Of a stretch of DNA of 64,000 nt, positions 30,485 through 41,542 are shown piece by piece. Position numbers and translations under genes: made by a program. The notes beneath the pieces were generated by a model. That model had not been told where the DNA came from and did not search any database. It saw only the letters and a program-made list of their open reading frames with translations. Position 1 is the stretch's first letter. Each line of letters starts with the position of its first letter. Source of the stretch: Trichosporon coremiiforme (lineage: Eukaryota > Basidiomycota > Tremellomycetes > Trichosporonales > Trichosporonaceae); NCBI GenBank assembly GCA_039545355.1, contig BCJJ01000021.1, forward strand, positions 310,001-374,000, given 5' to 3'.

Positions 30485-31513
30485 CTAGAGTTGCTGGATG
30501 CGCGCCGACACACGCTCCTTGAAGGTCGAGTAGGCGTTGAGGAGCGTCTGCTCGTTGATGACGATATCCGTCGTGTCGGGCCGGGGGCGCGTGACACGGC
30601 CAGCGATGGCAGCGGCATCCGTCTCAAGGATGATTCTGCACGTCAGCCTCGGCCTGTTCTGGGAGAAAGCTGTCTACGATGTCCGTCTCGCCATCGTCTC
30701 CATGCCTTCGTGATGATAGCTCAAAGATATCCCGGCGGGAGGGACACGTGGAAATGGGTGTTGGGCATCTGCTATTCTCTGGTTTCGACTGGCTACGGGG
30801 GCGAGGCAACATCCTGCAGCGCACCATAGCGGGGCGAGGAAACGGCGAGACAGGAAGACTCACCCATCATCGATCGTCTCATCAGCAGCAAGGAGGACGA
30901 GGTCGAGGCTCTCGAGAACGTTCCTCTTCTCGATCTGTCCGCGGAGGAGGAGGGAGACGGCGTCGTGGAACGCAGTCAGCGTTTGCTGGAGCATGAGCTC
31001 GTTGCTCGTCGCAAGCGGGCCGACGATGTGGAACTGGAGGTCGGTCGACGTGCGCGACAGGATGACGTGCGGGGGCAGCGGGTGGATATCGCCTGTGGGG
31101 TCAGCTGTCGGATCTCGTGGTTACAGCTATTTTAGCGCATCATCACGAGCTCAGTCGCTCGCTGGCCCTCTCCTGTTGCTTTCCCCGCCGCTTGCATCTG
31201 GGGAAGTAGACGAGGGAGACAGCGACAACACGACGTAGCACAGACATGAACTCATGACTCACCAGCTCCTCGCCGCGTCTTCTCCCAGATGCTCTTCTCG
31301 AACGCCCGCTGCTCCTTCAGCGTCTGCAGTCCCTGCATCCCCGGGCCGCCCGCGCCAATGTTCAGGTCCTGCGCCGCGAGTCCGTGGGGGGGCTTGTAGT
31401 ACTTGGCCATCACGCGGTTGCCCTCCGAGTCGAGGACGAGCAGCGCCGTGACGTTGTAGAGCGATAGGTTGGCCTGGGCGTTAGCTTTCGATAGATCGTG
31501 GTCAGCTCACCAT
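30485..31513 (-). CDS. coatomer subunit zeta (COPI), 197 aa, 4 exons
   Basis: Proposed exons are complement(30485..30635, 30864..31092, 31263..31473, 31511..31513). The first exon contains only the ATG, and a 37-nt intron follows. The protein starts MANLSLYNVTALLVLDSEG and continues NRVMAKYYKPPH and KEQRAFEKSIWEKTRR. These are the longin-like fold and KEQ.AFEK signature of zeta-COP. The next exons give LQFHIVGPLATSNELML, LDLVLLAADETIDDG and IILETD. Zeta-COP pairs with gamma-COP in the F-subcomplex of COPI, the coat of Golgi-to-ER retrograde vesicles. A 26-residue loop (GLAAQDLNIGAGGPGMQGLQ) between the YYKPPH and KEQ motifs is longer than in yeast Ret3. All junctions are GT-AG and in phase. 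Confidence 0.88.
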
Positions 31514-31870
31514 CTTGACGGGCCGAACGTGTGCAGACAAAGTTGGGTCGAAGGAGAGAAGCAACACGCAGATACGAGTGACACTGCCAGCCAGCCGAGA
31601 TTGTGTCGAATGTCGAAACGCGACCTGTGATTGTTACGTGGCATCCCCAGGCACGGTGATTAGTATCTCATTACAACGCAATTGTAATTAGCCATTAACA
31701 CAAGTCATGGGATGATTTTACATGCGTCACAGGGAATATGGCAAGAAATGAGAATACTACAATGAACAACGGTTGATTGAATCGAACGGCGGGTTATATC
31801 CTACACCACATAATGCTGCGTATATCGTATCCGAGGGTATATTGTGGGCCATGAGTTTTGTCTCCTCAAA
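31514..31870. other. intergenic
   Basis: Promoter side of coatomer zeta and 3' flank of the next minus-strand gene. AT-richer than its neighbours. No gene is seen. Confidence 0.4.
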
Positions 31871-33619
31871 CTACGCATCCTGGCATACCACGTCGACGTC
31901 AGGAGCCATCGAGACACCTTCCAAGCCCAGAGAATTGTATCTAACACCATTCGGGCACGGGCAGAACCGGTCGTCAACGTGGGAGTCTAAGCCGACAGGC
32001 GATCCCATTCCCGGCCTTGCCTCGAGCTCTTTGATCTTCGCACAGTTCTCCTCCTCCTTCGCCTTCGCAGCCTGAGTCTCATCCAAGATCCGGATGGGAT
32101 CTCCGATGACCACGGAGTGGCCGGGGATCAGGGCCATAGCCACGGAGCCGATGGTCGAAGTGAGGACGCCCGTGAGGCGTCGTGAGAGCCAGTTGAAGCG
32201 CTTCGCGAATGGCACGAACGTGTCGATCACGTCGCGCACATCAACGACATCTCGGACATGCGTCGCTTTGCCGACCTCGTTGAACTCAACGATGGTCGAG
32301 ACGGGCAGGTCCCAATGGAGCAGGAAGTCGAACTCCTGCAGGACTGACGCAACGATCGAGTGTAAGTACGACCGCGAAGCAGAAGTCGAGTTGAGGGAGT
32401 CGGTCGAGACGTTAGGCGACAGACTGTTCATCCTCGGCTTGATGATCGACGGGAAGAGCGTCAGAGAGATCACGCTGCAGGTTAGCTTTCTGCGCAATAG
32501 CTCTGAAGACGTTGGACTCACTGATCAATGAGAGCGACATGGTAACCCTCTGTTCCAAGTCAGCGACAGCATGGCTACGACTCCGCTTATTAGACTCACC
32601 ATAGCATTCCATACAGCCAATGTCACGGCACTCGGCCGAGACGTCCCAGAGCTTCCACCACCCGTTAGGGTCGGCGTTGCGCCTCCTGATGAGCTGCGGC
32701 CCAGAAGACTGAAGCCACTCATCAACCTGTCCTGATGGGGAGACCTGAATGTCGTGGGCCGGGTCTGCGGCTAAGTCGTCCGAGTCGGAGCCTAAGAGGG
32801 CCCGACGGGCATAGCTGGTAACGCTGCGAGCGTGATGGAGGATCGACGACGGCGTGAAGGACGGCACGTAAACAGTCGCGAGAAGCTGCAGGAGGGCGAA
32901 ATGGGTCAGCACGGACTGCCTCGAGGACAGTCGGACGAGGGGGTGGTCGTAGACTGATTGGGATCAGCACAAACCCTCGAAGCTACAAACAGCGCCATGC
33001 TGTTTTACTTACCACAGTCGCCCTCAAACCACTGTTCGATGACTCGCTTGACCTCTTTTCCGTGCTCGGACCAGGCAGCGTTGTCTTCTCCCTCTTCGAA
33101 TTCACTTCCACGGTACAGGACACGGTGGATATCGATAAGGGCGTCCAATGGCTGGCCGGGGATGCGCCACATATCAGAGTCCCAGCTTACCGGGCCCCCG
33201 GAGGCCTCAGACTGCTCGTACGCGGTTCTGTCGAAGTTTTCAGGTCGTGCGCAGGGAGGTGGAGGCGGGCATTGATCTCTAGGAACGCTGAGGAGCTGTG
33301 CTGAAGGCGCCAGAGGATCTGTTGTGGGGTTCTCCGAGTATGTGCGATAGTGGTGCAGCGCGTGACGCAGTGCAGCGAGAGAAGTGCGGGATCCGGAGCC
33401 GTAGAAAGAACCCCGGTGGTAGGGTGTGCTTGCTCCAGAGTACATGGAGTTGCTAATCGATGGCTGCCGGGAATGCAGCGACTCTCCGCCAGCTAGCGGT
33501 GTCGAAGCCTGGGCAGGCGAATAAGCTGGTCGATCATGTATGTAGAACCGAGGTTGATTCCGAGAAAGCGTCGGATGCGGAAGGTCGTACTCTGACGACG
33601 CGAAGGTGAAATAGGACAT
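31871..33619 (-). CDS. hypothetical protein, 530 aa, 4 exons
   Basis: Proposed exons are complement(31871..32474, 32522..32549, 32600..32953, 33013..33619). One is only 28 nt, and all join in phase with GT-AG. Residues 1-120 are Ser/Pro/Tyr-rich. Residues about 120-330 form a globular-looking region (SWDSDMWRIPGQPLDALIDI, EVKRVIEQWFEGDCGVYD, PNGWWKLWDVSAECRDIGC) with several Trp and Cys. Residues 350-470 contain a hydrophobic helix-rich part (SYLHSIVASVLQEFDFLLHW, VLTSTIGSVAMALIPGHSV), possibly one membrane or buried segment, then a charged coil and a short Cys-containing tail. No family is recognised. The gene model is supported by frame continuity rather than homology. Confidence 0.55.
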
Positions 33620-35382
33620 GGTGAAGGGCTATCACGGTGATTCAAAGAAGTCGTGTGCAGGTGCGGTGGTGGCGGCAGTGGTCCAAGTGAGACGTGGGCT
33701 AGGTAGTCTCTGCGCTGGGAGTCACGAGAGCCGACGTCAGGTGTGTTTGTGAAGGAGAAAGAGAGTGTCGATGGGTAGGTCGAGAAGTCGTAGCTTGAAA
33801 TCGAGAAGAGAAGAATGCAAGTGGGAAGTGGCAACCGGACAGTGAGCGGCGAGTTTATCGATGTCAGAGAAGGATGAGAGGGGATTAAAGTAGAGGAAGG
33901 AGAGTGACAGAGTGTGATGAGATTGGATGGAGCCCAGTCGTCGATCGATGGGGCCTCATACCCCTCACGCAACTACGCTTTCAAGGGACAGCCCAGCCAA
34001 CGCCAGGCAGAGGTAGCAGCCAGAGCTTAGAGCTTAGGGCTCGGATGCAACTACGGCCAGTGGCAAATACAGCGTTTGGTGGCGCGCTAATTTTCAAGTG
34101 TGCCTGACTCATTAGGAAATCACATATTGAACTGGGCTTGCGGCCGTTTAGCCAATTGCAGTAGTGATATACGTCGATTCGCGAATCGCCTGGCTGGGCT
34201 CATATGCCTCGGCCGCCCCCGCAGGCATAAACGACAGGGACCCTAGCCTAGGCGTTAGCCACGTTGTGCTAAGCACACCCACCTCTGCAGACGACGTCAT
34301 CCGACCCTTCTCGTGGTAGCTAGATAGCTTGTTGACTGAGTTCCTGTCAACGCGTCGATCTTCGCCCATGCATTAGCTGGATCTCCACTTCCCCGGGCAT
34401 GCCCGCGCCGCGTTAGTCTCATTCTCTCCACGCTTCTAATGCCCCCTGTAGACCTGCCGGGGCCCGGCTTCGGGATGCTGCTGCGACGCCAGCATGTACA
34501 TCCACCCTCGCAGGCGTCGTCGTGTGCGCCGTACGTCGTCAATTCGAGAGGGAGGCGCATACGTCTAAGGCGTTGAGGCGCGGGGGCGGCCAAGTCTGAC
34601 CTTCCCCGGCCCATTAGCATGCAGGATATGAGGGTCGGGCAAGAGTTGGGCGTCGGTTATGCATGCGGAATTCAAGTGTGCATTGCGGGGTTTGGTGAGT
34701 GCACAGGTGCGCTAATGCACGAGCGCGTCGGGCTCCAGACAGTGATTGTTAGCCAACTATTAGCGCACCATCTTGGCCGTCTTGTTTCCATCCCTGTGGT
34801 TTACCCTACGCGCTGTGCGCGCTACGGCACTGCGGTACTGCGGCGCTGCAAACAACAGGTCGCAGTTGTTCCTCGAGTTGCTTGGCACCTCGAGCTAATC
34901 TTAAGCTCAGCATTCGATTACCTCGCCAACTGCAAGAAGCCGTCCTCGTCTGCGCACTTCGGCACACCCAGACTAGAATCCGGGGAGCCGAAACGCATAG
35001 ACACTATCGAGCAGCCTTGCGTGTGTCTCTATCGCGACAGCACCGTGACTTGGCAGGCAAATACCATCTTGCCAGTGATGCGTGGGTTCTTCGGCTCTTT
35101 CAAACATTCCAGGTTCAACAGGACTCAGCACCCTCAGCGCTGGGCTGCCTTCGACAGCGAACCTGACTGGAATGCGTTGTCAGTATGATCGAGAAATCCG
35201 CGTATGAGCACCAGTTGCTTGACCGATGGAGCTATGTTGGCCCCCTGTTCGAAGATCTTACCTCCCGCAAACAAGGCTCACAGCTTCCACGGCCACCGCT
35301 TCCTCTGTCGCTCTGTCTGTCCCCCATGGCGTTCTAGTAGCAATGGCACATACATACAACAAGTGCGCCTCGGCGCTAACCT
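33620..35382. other. intergenic, 1.8 kb
   Basis: No gene supported. It holds the promoter of the gene ending at 31871 and the terminator of the RING protein. The ORF at 34619-35188 lacks any domain or sensible composition. Confidence 0.4.
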
Positions 35383-36897
35383 TTACACGTATACCTGAAC
35401 GGCTCCCAGTCCTTCCTTGTGCCCCCACTGGTCATCGACCAAAACACTCACATGCTCCCGCCTGCATCCCTTCACTGGGCAATGGAATATGTGTTCACGG
35501 CTCTTATTGCCACTGCGAGTCTTGCGCCTCTTGGCTGGAGGTGCAGCTTCCTCCGATGGCCCAGCTGCGAGTGCCGCCATGCACTTGCCATCAAGCAAAT
35601 GTCCACAACGAAGAGCGAAGATCCGGTCGTTGTCGTCACGAGCCGCTGATCCCAGTCGGAGGGGTTCAGGACAGGCAGAACAAGACAGGTAAGGCTTGAT
35701 ATGTTGCTTCACGACGTCACCAGTGTCGTCCAACACGATACCTCGCTGCTTCTCGCCCTCCTCCACCAGTGCTTCAGCGTCCCAAGTGCGAGTGAAATCT
35801 CGCTGGGCCGGCGGAACCTTCTCGGGTGTCACCTTTGCAAGTACCGTTTGGATGTCTTGAACTGGTTGGGCGCGGGGACCACCCCCCATATAGTTGAGCG
35901 GATGCAGGAGGGCATTCATGATGTTCTCAGCCCGGCCGAACAGCCCGCCCAACCCCTGGATGTACGTCTCGTGAGCGGCGGCAGCTCCGAGGTTACCAGC
36001 CCCAGGGGCGAAAGCGCCGCCAAGACGTGCTGCACGTGGTGGCTGGATACGTTCGCGTTGCTCCTCGTCAAGCTCGTCGCCACGTAGCCGATACCGCATG
36101 GTTGGACGACCTGGAGTGAAACGAACCGCACGATCTCCAGCGCGAAAGACTGCTCCGCCGAGACCAATTCGAGGAGCAGGCGGGGGAGGCGAATGAATCT
36201 CGCGATCGAGACGATCCCGCACATTGTCTCTGTCGCCGTTGTTCACGCGAGCGAGGTCCTGCATAGCCTCGCGGCGCTGCTGCAAAACTTGGTCCAATTC
36301 TGGGTGATTAGAAATGCTCAGGTCAAAGAATATACACTCACCCTCGGATGCGCGACGGAACTCAGCATGATCAATACGCGCTCTAGGTGCACCTCGCACT
36401 CGTCGTGAACTTGCGGGGCGAGTAGGGGGCGCAGCTCGCCCTCCAGTGACTTCGAAGTCGTCATCGCTGTCGTCACTCAGCTCAATGACCTCGTTGTCAC
36501 GGGGACGCGGATCATATCGTTGTCGACTCGGTCCAGCCCCGTTGGGTATGCTGAGAGTTGACCTGAAGAAGGAACGAGGTTGGGCAGAGGGACTGTCCAT
36601 TCCGGGAGTCGATCCCTGAGACGAATAGCTTGATGAGTTGGCAGTCGCTGTAGCTTGCGCCGCGGCAGCAACTGAAGAGGAACTGGACGCCTGGACCGGG
36701 TCAAGCAGGCTGCGAGGCCGTGAATGCAAGGGGACAGGGCGTCGGTGGAAGTGAGACGGGGAAGACGGCGCACTTGAGTTTCTCGACTGCGTGTTGTCTA
36801 GAGCAGCGCCCCGAGAAGTAGCCGAACGCGCCAGAGGCTCCTCTTCCGAGTCGGATGCGTCGGAAGCTTGGTTCGAAAGATCGATAACAGCGGGCAT
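35383..36897 (-). CDS. RING-like protein with SUMO-interacting motifs (STUbL-like), about 490-504 aa
   Basis: Two hydrophobic-acidic SUMO-interacting motifs are visible: VIDLSNQASDASDSEEE at the N-terminus and VIELSDDSDDDFEVTG near residue 137. The C-terminal 110 residues carry a zinc-ligand pattern: CSAC, then CGHLLDGKC, then HCPVKGC. This is a RING layout in which the usual CGHxxCxxC has Asp in place of the third-loop Cys. The combination of SIMs plus C-terminal RING is that of SUMO-targeted ubiquitin ligases (Slx8/Rfp type), which act in the nucleus in DNA repair; the assignment here is an inference. A 42-nt stretch (36300-36341) has perfect donor, CTAAT branch point and acceptor and is a multiple of three, so it is probably an intron that leaves the frame open. 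Removing it gives 490 residues. Confidence 0.65.
   Translation of the reverse strand: MPAVIDLSNQASDASDSEEEPLARSATSRGAALDNTQSRNSSAPSSPSHFHRRPVPLHSRPRSLLDPVQASSSSSVAAAAQATATANSSSYSSQGSTPGMDSPSAQPRSFFRSTLSIPNGAGPSRQRYDPRPRDNEVIELSDDSDDDFEVTGGRAAPPTRPASSRRVRGAPRARIDHAEFRRASEGECIFFDLSISNHPELDQVLQQRREAMQDLARVNNGDRDNVRDRLDREIHSPPPPAPRIGLGGAVFRAGDRAVRFTPGRPTMRYRLRGDELDEEQRERIQPPRAARLGGAFAPGAGNLGAAAAHETYIQGLGGLFGRAENIMNALLHPLNYMGGGPRAQPVQDIQTVLAKVTPEKVPPAQRDFTRTWDAEALVEEGEKQRGIVLDDTGDVVKQHIKPYLSCSACPEPLRLGSAARDDNDRIFALRCGHLLDGKCMAALAAGPSEEAAPPAKRRKTRSGNKSREHIFHCPVKGCRREHVSVLVDDQWGHKEGLGAVQVYV
36300..36341 (-). other. probable 42-nt in-frame intron in the RING gene
   Basis: Minus strand: exon ends ...GAGG, donor GTGAGTGTAT, CTAAT branch element, acceptor CACCCAG. 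The length is divisible by 3 and no stop is inside, so ORF finders read through it as ECIFFDLSISNHP. Spliced, the join is RRASE|ELDQVLQQ. Confidence 0.65.
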
Positions 36898-37584
36898 GGT
36901 TTGCGGCTCAGATGCACTTAAGGATGCTGGGACAGCCAGCGGCGAGGGATAGGTGTCGGAGGGAAGACGAGTCGGTGCTGATCAATGCACTGGTGCGGGT
37001 ATATCCATCGGATGATATGCCGGGCTGGCAGCAAAGCCAGCAATGCAAATTCGTGGGAGTCAGATGCCGATTGTTTGCGAAAACGTGCAGTATGCGGGGG
37101 CGCTCCGGTCAATGAGTTGAGAAGATGATGAGAAATAGATCGAGCTCGGCTGTTTGTTTTGCAAGGGGGCAGAGCTAAGGCACCTTGTTAAAAGCACACC
37201 CCCGTTATGGTCGGTGTGGGTGAAAGTTTAGTGTGAAGTGTGAAGTTGGGTGGCAAAAATCCGCTGTCGATCGCTGATTTCGGTGAGCCACAAGACGCCT
37301 TGGGTGATCGGACGTGACAGAGCAAGAGATAGCGTGTTACATAAGGATTGCTGGCAACACAAGAGAGAGACTAATCATACAAAATACATTCCAAAGGGTG
37401 AGTAAAAATACGAATGATCCGTTATACAAGACGAGGGCGAAAGTCGTCATCGAGGAGCTCCAGGTGTCCGCTGTCCGTAGACTGCTCGCCGGGGCGTGGT
37501 TGCCGCCTGGGGTCTCCTTGGTGTGCGGGTCGAAGTGGCAGGCGCAACCGCTACGCTCTCTGCTTTGGCAACGGTGTTGGGCGT
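36898..37584. other. intergenic
   Basis: Promoter of the RING gene and 3' flank of DSN1. No gene is recognised. Confidence 0.4.
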
Positions 37585-39145
37585 CTAAGACCTAGTGTCG
37601 GCAGCAGCCAGCGCACGGAGCATGTGAATCGGGTCTCTCTGAGGCTCACGACCGGCGCTACTCGCTGTGCCCTCGATAGCGGAAGCTGGCCCTTCACGTC
37701 CATCATTGCCTGGCGGAGCGTCCCGCTTGCGGAGATCAGAGGCAAGAGAGGCGTAGATGCCGTCCAGGAATCGTCGAGCTTGGACAGCATAGGCGGCTGC
37801 TTGGTGCGTGCTCTGGCGAAGGGTGTCGACTTCGTACTCGACCTCAGTGAAGTCCGCAGCCGTACCGATGTCGTCGTCTCCCATGGCCATGATATCGTCC
37901 GTGATCTGGCAGGCGTCTGCGAACCACCCTGACAGTGCCGGCTCCTTTGGGTTGGCGACCTTCGTCCGCAGACGCCTCACCACACGGTCTTGCTCGGCGT
38001 TGGCATGGGCTGCTATCCGAGACCAATCCCGATCCTCGGCCTTCATCCGCTTGATGATCCCTTCCTCCTTCGCCTTGGTCACTCGATTCTCGACGTTTCT
38101 CTCGTGGGGTCTAATGCCGATCGAGGTTGAAGCGGAGGTGAGGTCGGTGTCGTATATATTCGTATCGATGTCGCCTTTGGCGACGTTGGCGACGAATAGG
38201 TCGATGACATCTCCAACGAGTCGATCGGCTTCCGGATCGCGAGCCTGAACTTTGCCCTTGGAGGAGTGCTCCTCATAGGCTCGCTTCGCACACCATGAGA
38301 CAAGCCATCGCACTTTCACGGGGTCCGGAAGATCCACGGGAATGTGTCTGTGAAATTCGTGCGGTTGCACGCTGGAGTGCGGATATGTCGGTTCGCCGCG
38401 ACCGAACGACGTCGATCCCCGCTGTCCCCTCAAGCCCAGAGACGGCCGTGCTTCCGCGACTCTCTTCCTTGACTCTTGCTTTTTGCGATGGACAGGAGTG
38501 TCGGGAACCGGTAAAGGCTGGACGGAGTCGACGTACTGCCTTCCTTTCACAATGGACAGACGGTCCGAACGCGATGACCCAGCGATGGACTTGCGACCTT
38601 GTCGCGGTCGTCCGGGAGATGGTGGGGGAGCAACACTCGGTCGCGGCCGATTGTAAGGCTTGAATGTGAGATGTGGTACCGCCTTCTTCGGACCCGCTGT
38701 GAAGGCACTCTCCGCTCCCATCGAGATGCTTTCGTCTTCGGAATCCGATGCAGCCGTCAACAATTGTCGAGCGGCTCTTGAAGGGGCGGGAGACGCTATT
38801 CGGGCCATCTTGGCTGCCGTTGACTGTCGTCGTCGCGCGGGTTTCTTCTCAGATGGAGGGGGCGGAATGTCGATGTCGATGGCATCGTCTGTATCGCTGA
38901 TCGGTCTCGGCTTGAACGCTGCGCACGCATTAGCTACGCCTCCCCGGCTGTCTGATCGCGACGTACAGTGTTTCTAAGAGTCAGCAGGGGTGTCCTGAGA
39001 ACTTGTTGTGACATACCTGCTTCCGCGCCTTCTTAGACGCGCCCTCGGTCGCATCGTTGCCTCGCTTGCGGCCGTTCGCCGCGTCGGATCTGGAACTGTG
39101 GGAATGCGGAGTTCGTGACCCCGAGGCTGCCGGTCGCGACGACAT
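37585..39145 (-). CDS. kinetochore protein Dsn1/Mis13, 505 aa, 2 exons
   Basis: Proposed exons are complement(37585..38973) and complement(39017..39145). The N-terminal half is disordered and basic (GRKRGNDATEGASKKARKQ) with repeated S/T-P sites. Residues from about 265 carry the Mis13/Dsn1 block: DLPDPVKVRWLVSWCAKRAY...VGDVIDLFVANVAKGDIDTN, followed by long helices (MKAEDRDWSRIAAHANAEQD, EVEYEVDTLRQSTHQAAAYA). Dsn1 is part of the four-protein Mis12/MIND complex that links inner kinetochore CENP-C/CENP-T to the Ndc80 microtubule-binding complex. Overall length and order fit the fungal family. RRRQS, RKSIAGSS and similar basic-Ser motifs could be Aurora B/Ipl1 sites, as known for Dsn1. It is divergent from GET1 across 373 bp. 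Confidence 0.75.
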
Positions 39146-39518
39146 GGCACTTAGAGGCCGGCTGTGGTCGCCGTTGGACAGGTGGGAGCCGCGACGTCTT
39201 CGGCGGCGATGGTGGATGGATCAACTTTGGTTCGGAGGTGCCCTTGTCCTGTGACGATTGTTTGTTTATGTCTACCGTTGTGTACCTGCGGGCTCGGCGT
39301 CTCACTACCTGCGCCGAATAATCATTAGCGGAACCAAATCACCGCCGCGATCCGGTAATGTTGCATTAATTTCCAGTTGCTTTTCGCATTTTATCCACCA
39401 CGTGTGGGACATCTCCGAGGATGACGTTCTGCGATGCATTCCATCGACGTCTACAGGATAGAGGCGAACCACTTGTTCTTTTGTCGACAACACCTTCCCC
39501 TTCACCTCTCTCGACAAC
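39146..39518. promoter_or_regulatory. divergent promoter DSN1 / GET1
   Basis: 373 bp between the two start codons. There is a pyrimidine-rich tract before the GET1 ATG. No other features are recognised. Confidence 0.4.
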
Positions 39519-40695
39519 ATGGCTAAACCGAATCTTCCGGTTGTCATCTTCCTGCAAGTTCTAGTCACCCAGGTGATCGCCTGGGTCGGCAAGTCCTTCC
39601 TTCAGGACGTTGCCTTCAACGCCTACTCAAAGTTCGTGCTCGGTGCGAACGCGAAGAAGCAGCGAGAGCTCCGCAAGCAGGTTCTTATCGACAAAGCTGA
39701 GCTTCAGAAGACATCTTCTCAGGATGAGTTTGCCAAGTGGGCCCGCCTGAAGCGCAAGGTGGACAAGGGTCTCGAGCAACTGGAGAAGGAGAGTGAGTAT
39801 ATGATCTCTGGACAGCGAAGGATCAGGGGGAAGGAGGACGAAGCTGTGCGGGAAGGTTCCCGAAATTACAAAGCAGACGTTCTCGATTACACTCTTAGAG
39901 AGAAAGTCTTGGATGCTTCAGAGGGTTGAGGACTTCGGCCGCAGTCGGCATGCGATGCCATTAGAGAACCTTGGTCCCAAGGTCGATGGCCGCCACTGGG
40001 TCCACCTCACGGCAGCAGGATGAGCGTGGGTCTCGCGGACCACCTTTGTAACTTCTATCGCAAATTGGGTTTTGGCAGAATCACGTTGTCGGCGTTGCTC
40101 TGGCATGACAAACGTCGAGGGGAGGTGGCCGGCGAACAGGAGGAAGGGCCGTTGAGCCCGAGGGAAGAGAGACGGAGTAGCGAAGAACAAGTTGTTTGAT
40201 TGTCGCGAAGGCACTCCGGACGAACACCATCGACTCTTGCTTACCGCAGACAACACGATCAATGCGTCGAAGGCAGCGTTTGCGACTCGCTTCAGCTCGC
40301 TCATCTGGTTCGTCACGACCGGTCTCCAGCTCTTTGTCGTTTGGTGGTACCGCAAGAGCGCCGTGTTCTGGCTCCCGGAAGGATGGGTTCCTGGATTTAT
40401 TGCATGGCTGCTCCGTTGGCCGAGCGCCCCTAAGGGTGAGTGACGAGGCTAGCCACAATCCTAGGAAAGCTGACCGTCAGGTGCTGTGAGCTCGGCAGCC
40501 TGGGCCACTGTGTGCAAGCGGGTGCTGCAGTCTGCGGAGGAGGTCTTCACCGCGCTTAAGGAGCCCGTCCCGGCTGCTCCTACGCCAGTGCCTGTCGCCG
40601 TGCCCTCGAACGAGAAGCCGCGCCCCTCCTCGCGAGCGCCCACGGGAGCCAAGATCGAAGAGCTCTCCGAGGTCACTGTGGAGGAGCTGGACTAA
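39519..40695 (+). CDS. Get1-like ER receptor subunit for tail-anchored proteins, 224 aa, 3 exons
   Basis: Proposed exons are 39519..39792, 40250..40435 and 40481..40695. An N-terminal hydrophobic segment (PVVIFLQVLVTQVIAWVG) is followed by a charged coiled coil (KKQRELRKQVLIDKAELQK, DEFAKWARLKRKVDKGLEQL) and two further membrane segments (SSLIWFVTTGLQLFVVWWY, WVPGFIAWLLRWP). That is the Get1/WRB (CHD5-like) layout. The cytosolic coiled coil docks Get3, and together with Get2 it inserts tail-anchored proteins into the ER. The key RELRKQ and FAKWARLKRK motifs are family features. The C-terminus is Pro/Ala-rich and ends EVTVEELD. The first intron is unusually long for this window (457 nt). The 5' start was chosen as the first ATG before the membrane segment. 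Confidence 0.8.
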
Positions 40696-41542
40696 AGACG
40701 TTCAGCGATTTGGGCAAGAAGCGTGCGACCATGTAACACGATGGCGAACGGACTAGACAACTTTCCTTAGACTGCATGTATACCAACAAGCCGCCAACTA
40801 GAACAGACCTCTCACGAACCCGACCCCTGACTGAAACTACTGATATAAACATTCTACTTTTCTACTGGCATCCTTCTAAAGATATCCCATCACACGGCTC
40901 CCTAATGTTCTCGGCAACTCCCGACGGCTGGTACCGCGCTGGATTCGGCACCTCGGTGACCTCGTATGCCTCGACCCTCGCAGGTTACATCATCGCCCCG
41001 ACGAAGCCAATGTCGCTAGCATGATCGCGTTGGAATCAGGCCCTGGCGCGCTTCGCGGGCTTCTCGGCCGAACCGGGGGCCTCACGCTTGTTGGAAGCCG
41101 AGACGTCCTCGCCGCTGGAACGGTGTGAGCGAATCAAATCTCGTGGATGGGATGAAGCGAGGAATGTGAGGGACACGCAAGAGGTCTACCGGGGTGAGTG
41201 GACGTGATAAGGAACTCCAGATAACCGCGCCGAGAACGTCAGTGGGCGTCACGCCCCAGCGCAGAGCGCTCTTGCCCGTCATCGGCCGAACTGATCGCGC
41301 AATCTCGATCTACGATAGCAGAAAGGCGCGCCGCTCCACACGTCGGTGGCTGGCCGGGCACGTCACGTCACTGTCCGCAGTGGTACGTGTTTAACCCCTC
41401 GAGAATAAAAGATGCACAGATTCCATCTAAGGTGTGGTCTAATGAATGAATTTTGGATGGGGTGGTGGTGTTGCAGATGCGCGCTCACCGCTCCTACCTC
41501 CTAGAACAGAGCAGAGGCAGCGGCGCAGGCACAGGGAGACGC
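40696..41542. other. intergenic with small ORFs of uncertain status
   Basis: Between GET1 and the 3' end of the peroxiredoxin gene. A plus-strand ORF at 40776-41024 ends in a protein-like stretch (GFGTSVTSYASTLAGYI). A minus-strand frame around 41040-41280 ends KPAKRARA. Neither could be assigned or given a convincing full gene model. Confidence 0.3.

Noticed and set aside
34619..35188. 189-codon plus-strand ORF
   Set aside because: Random-looking composition and no start context or splice signals.
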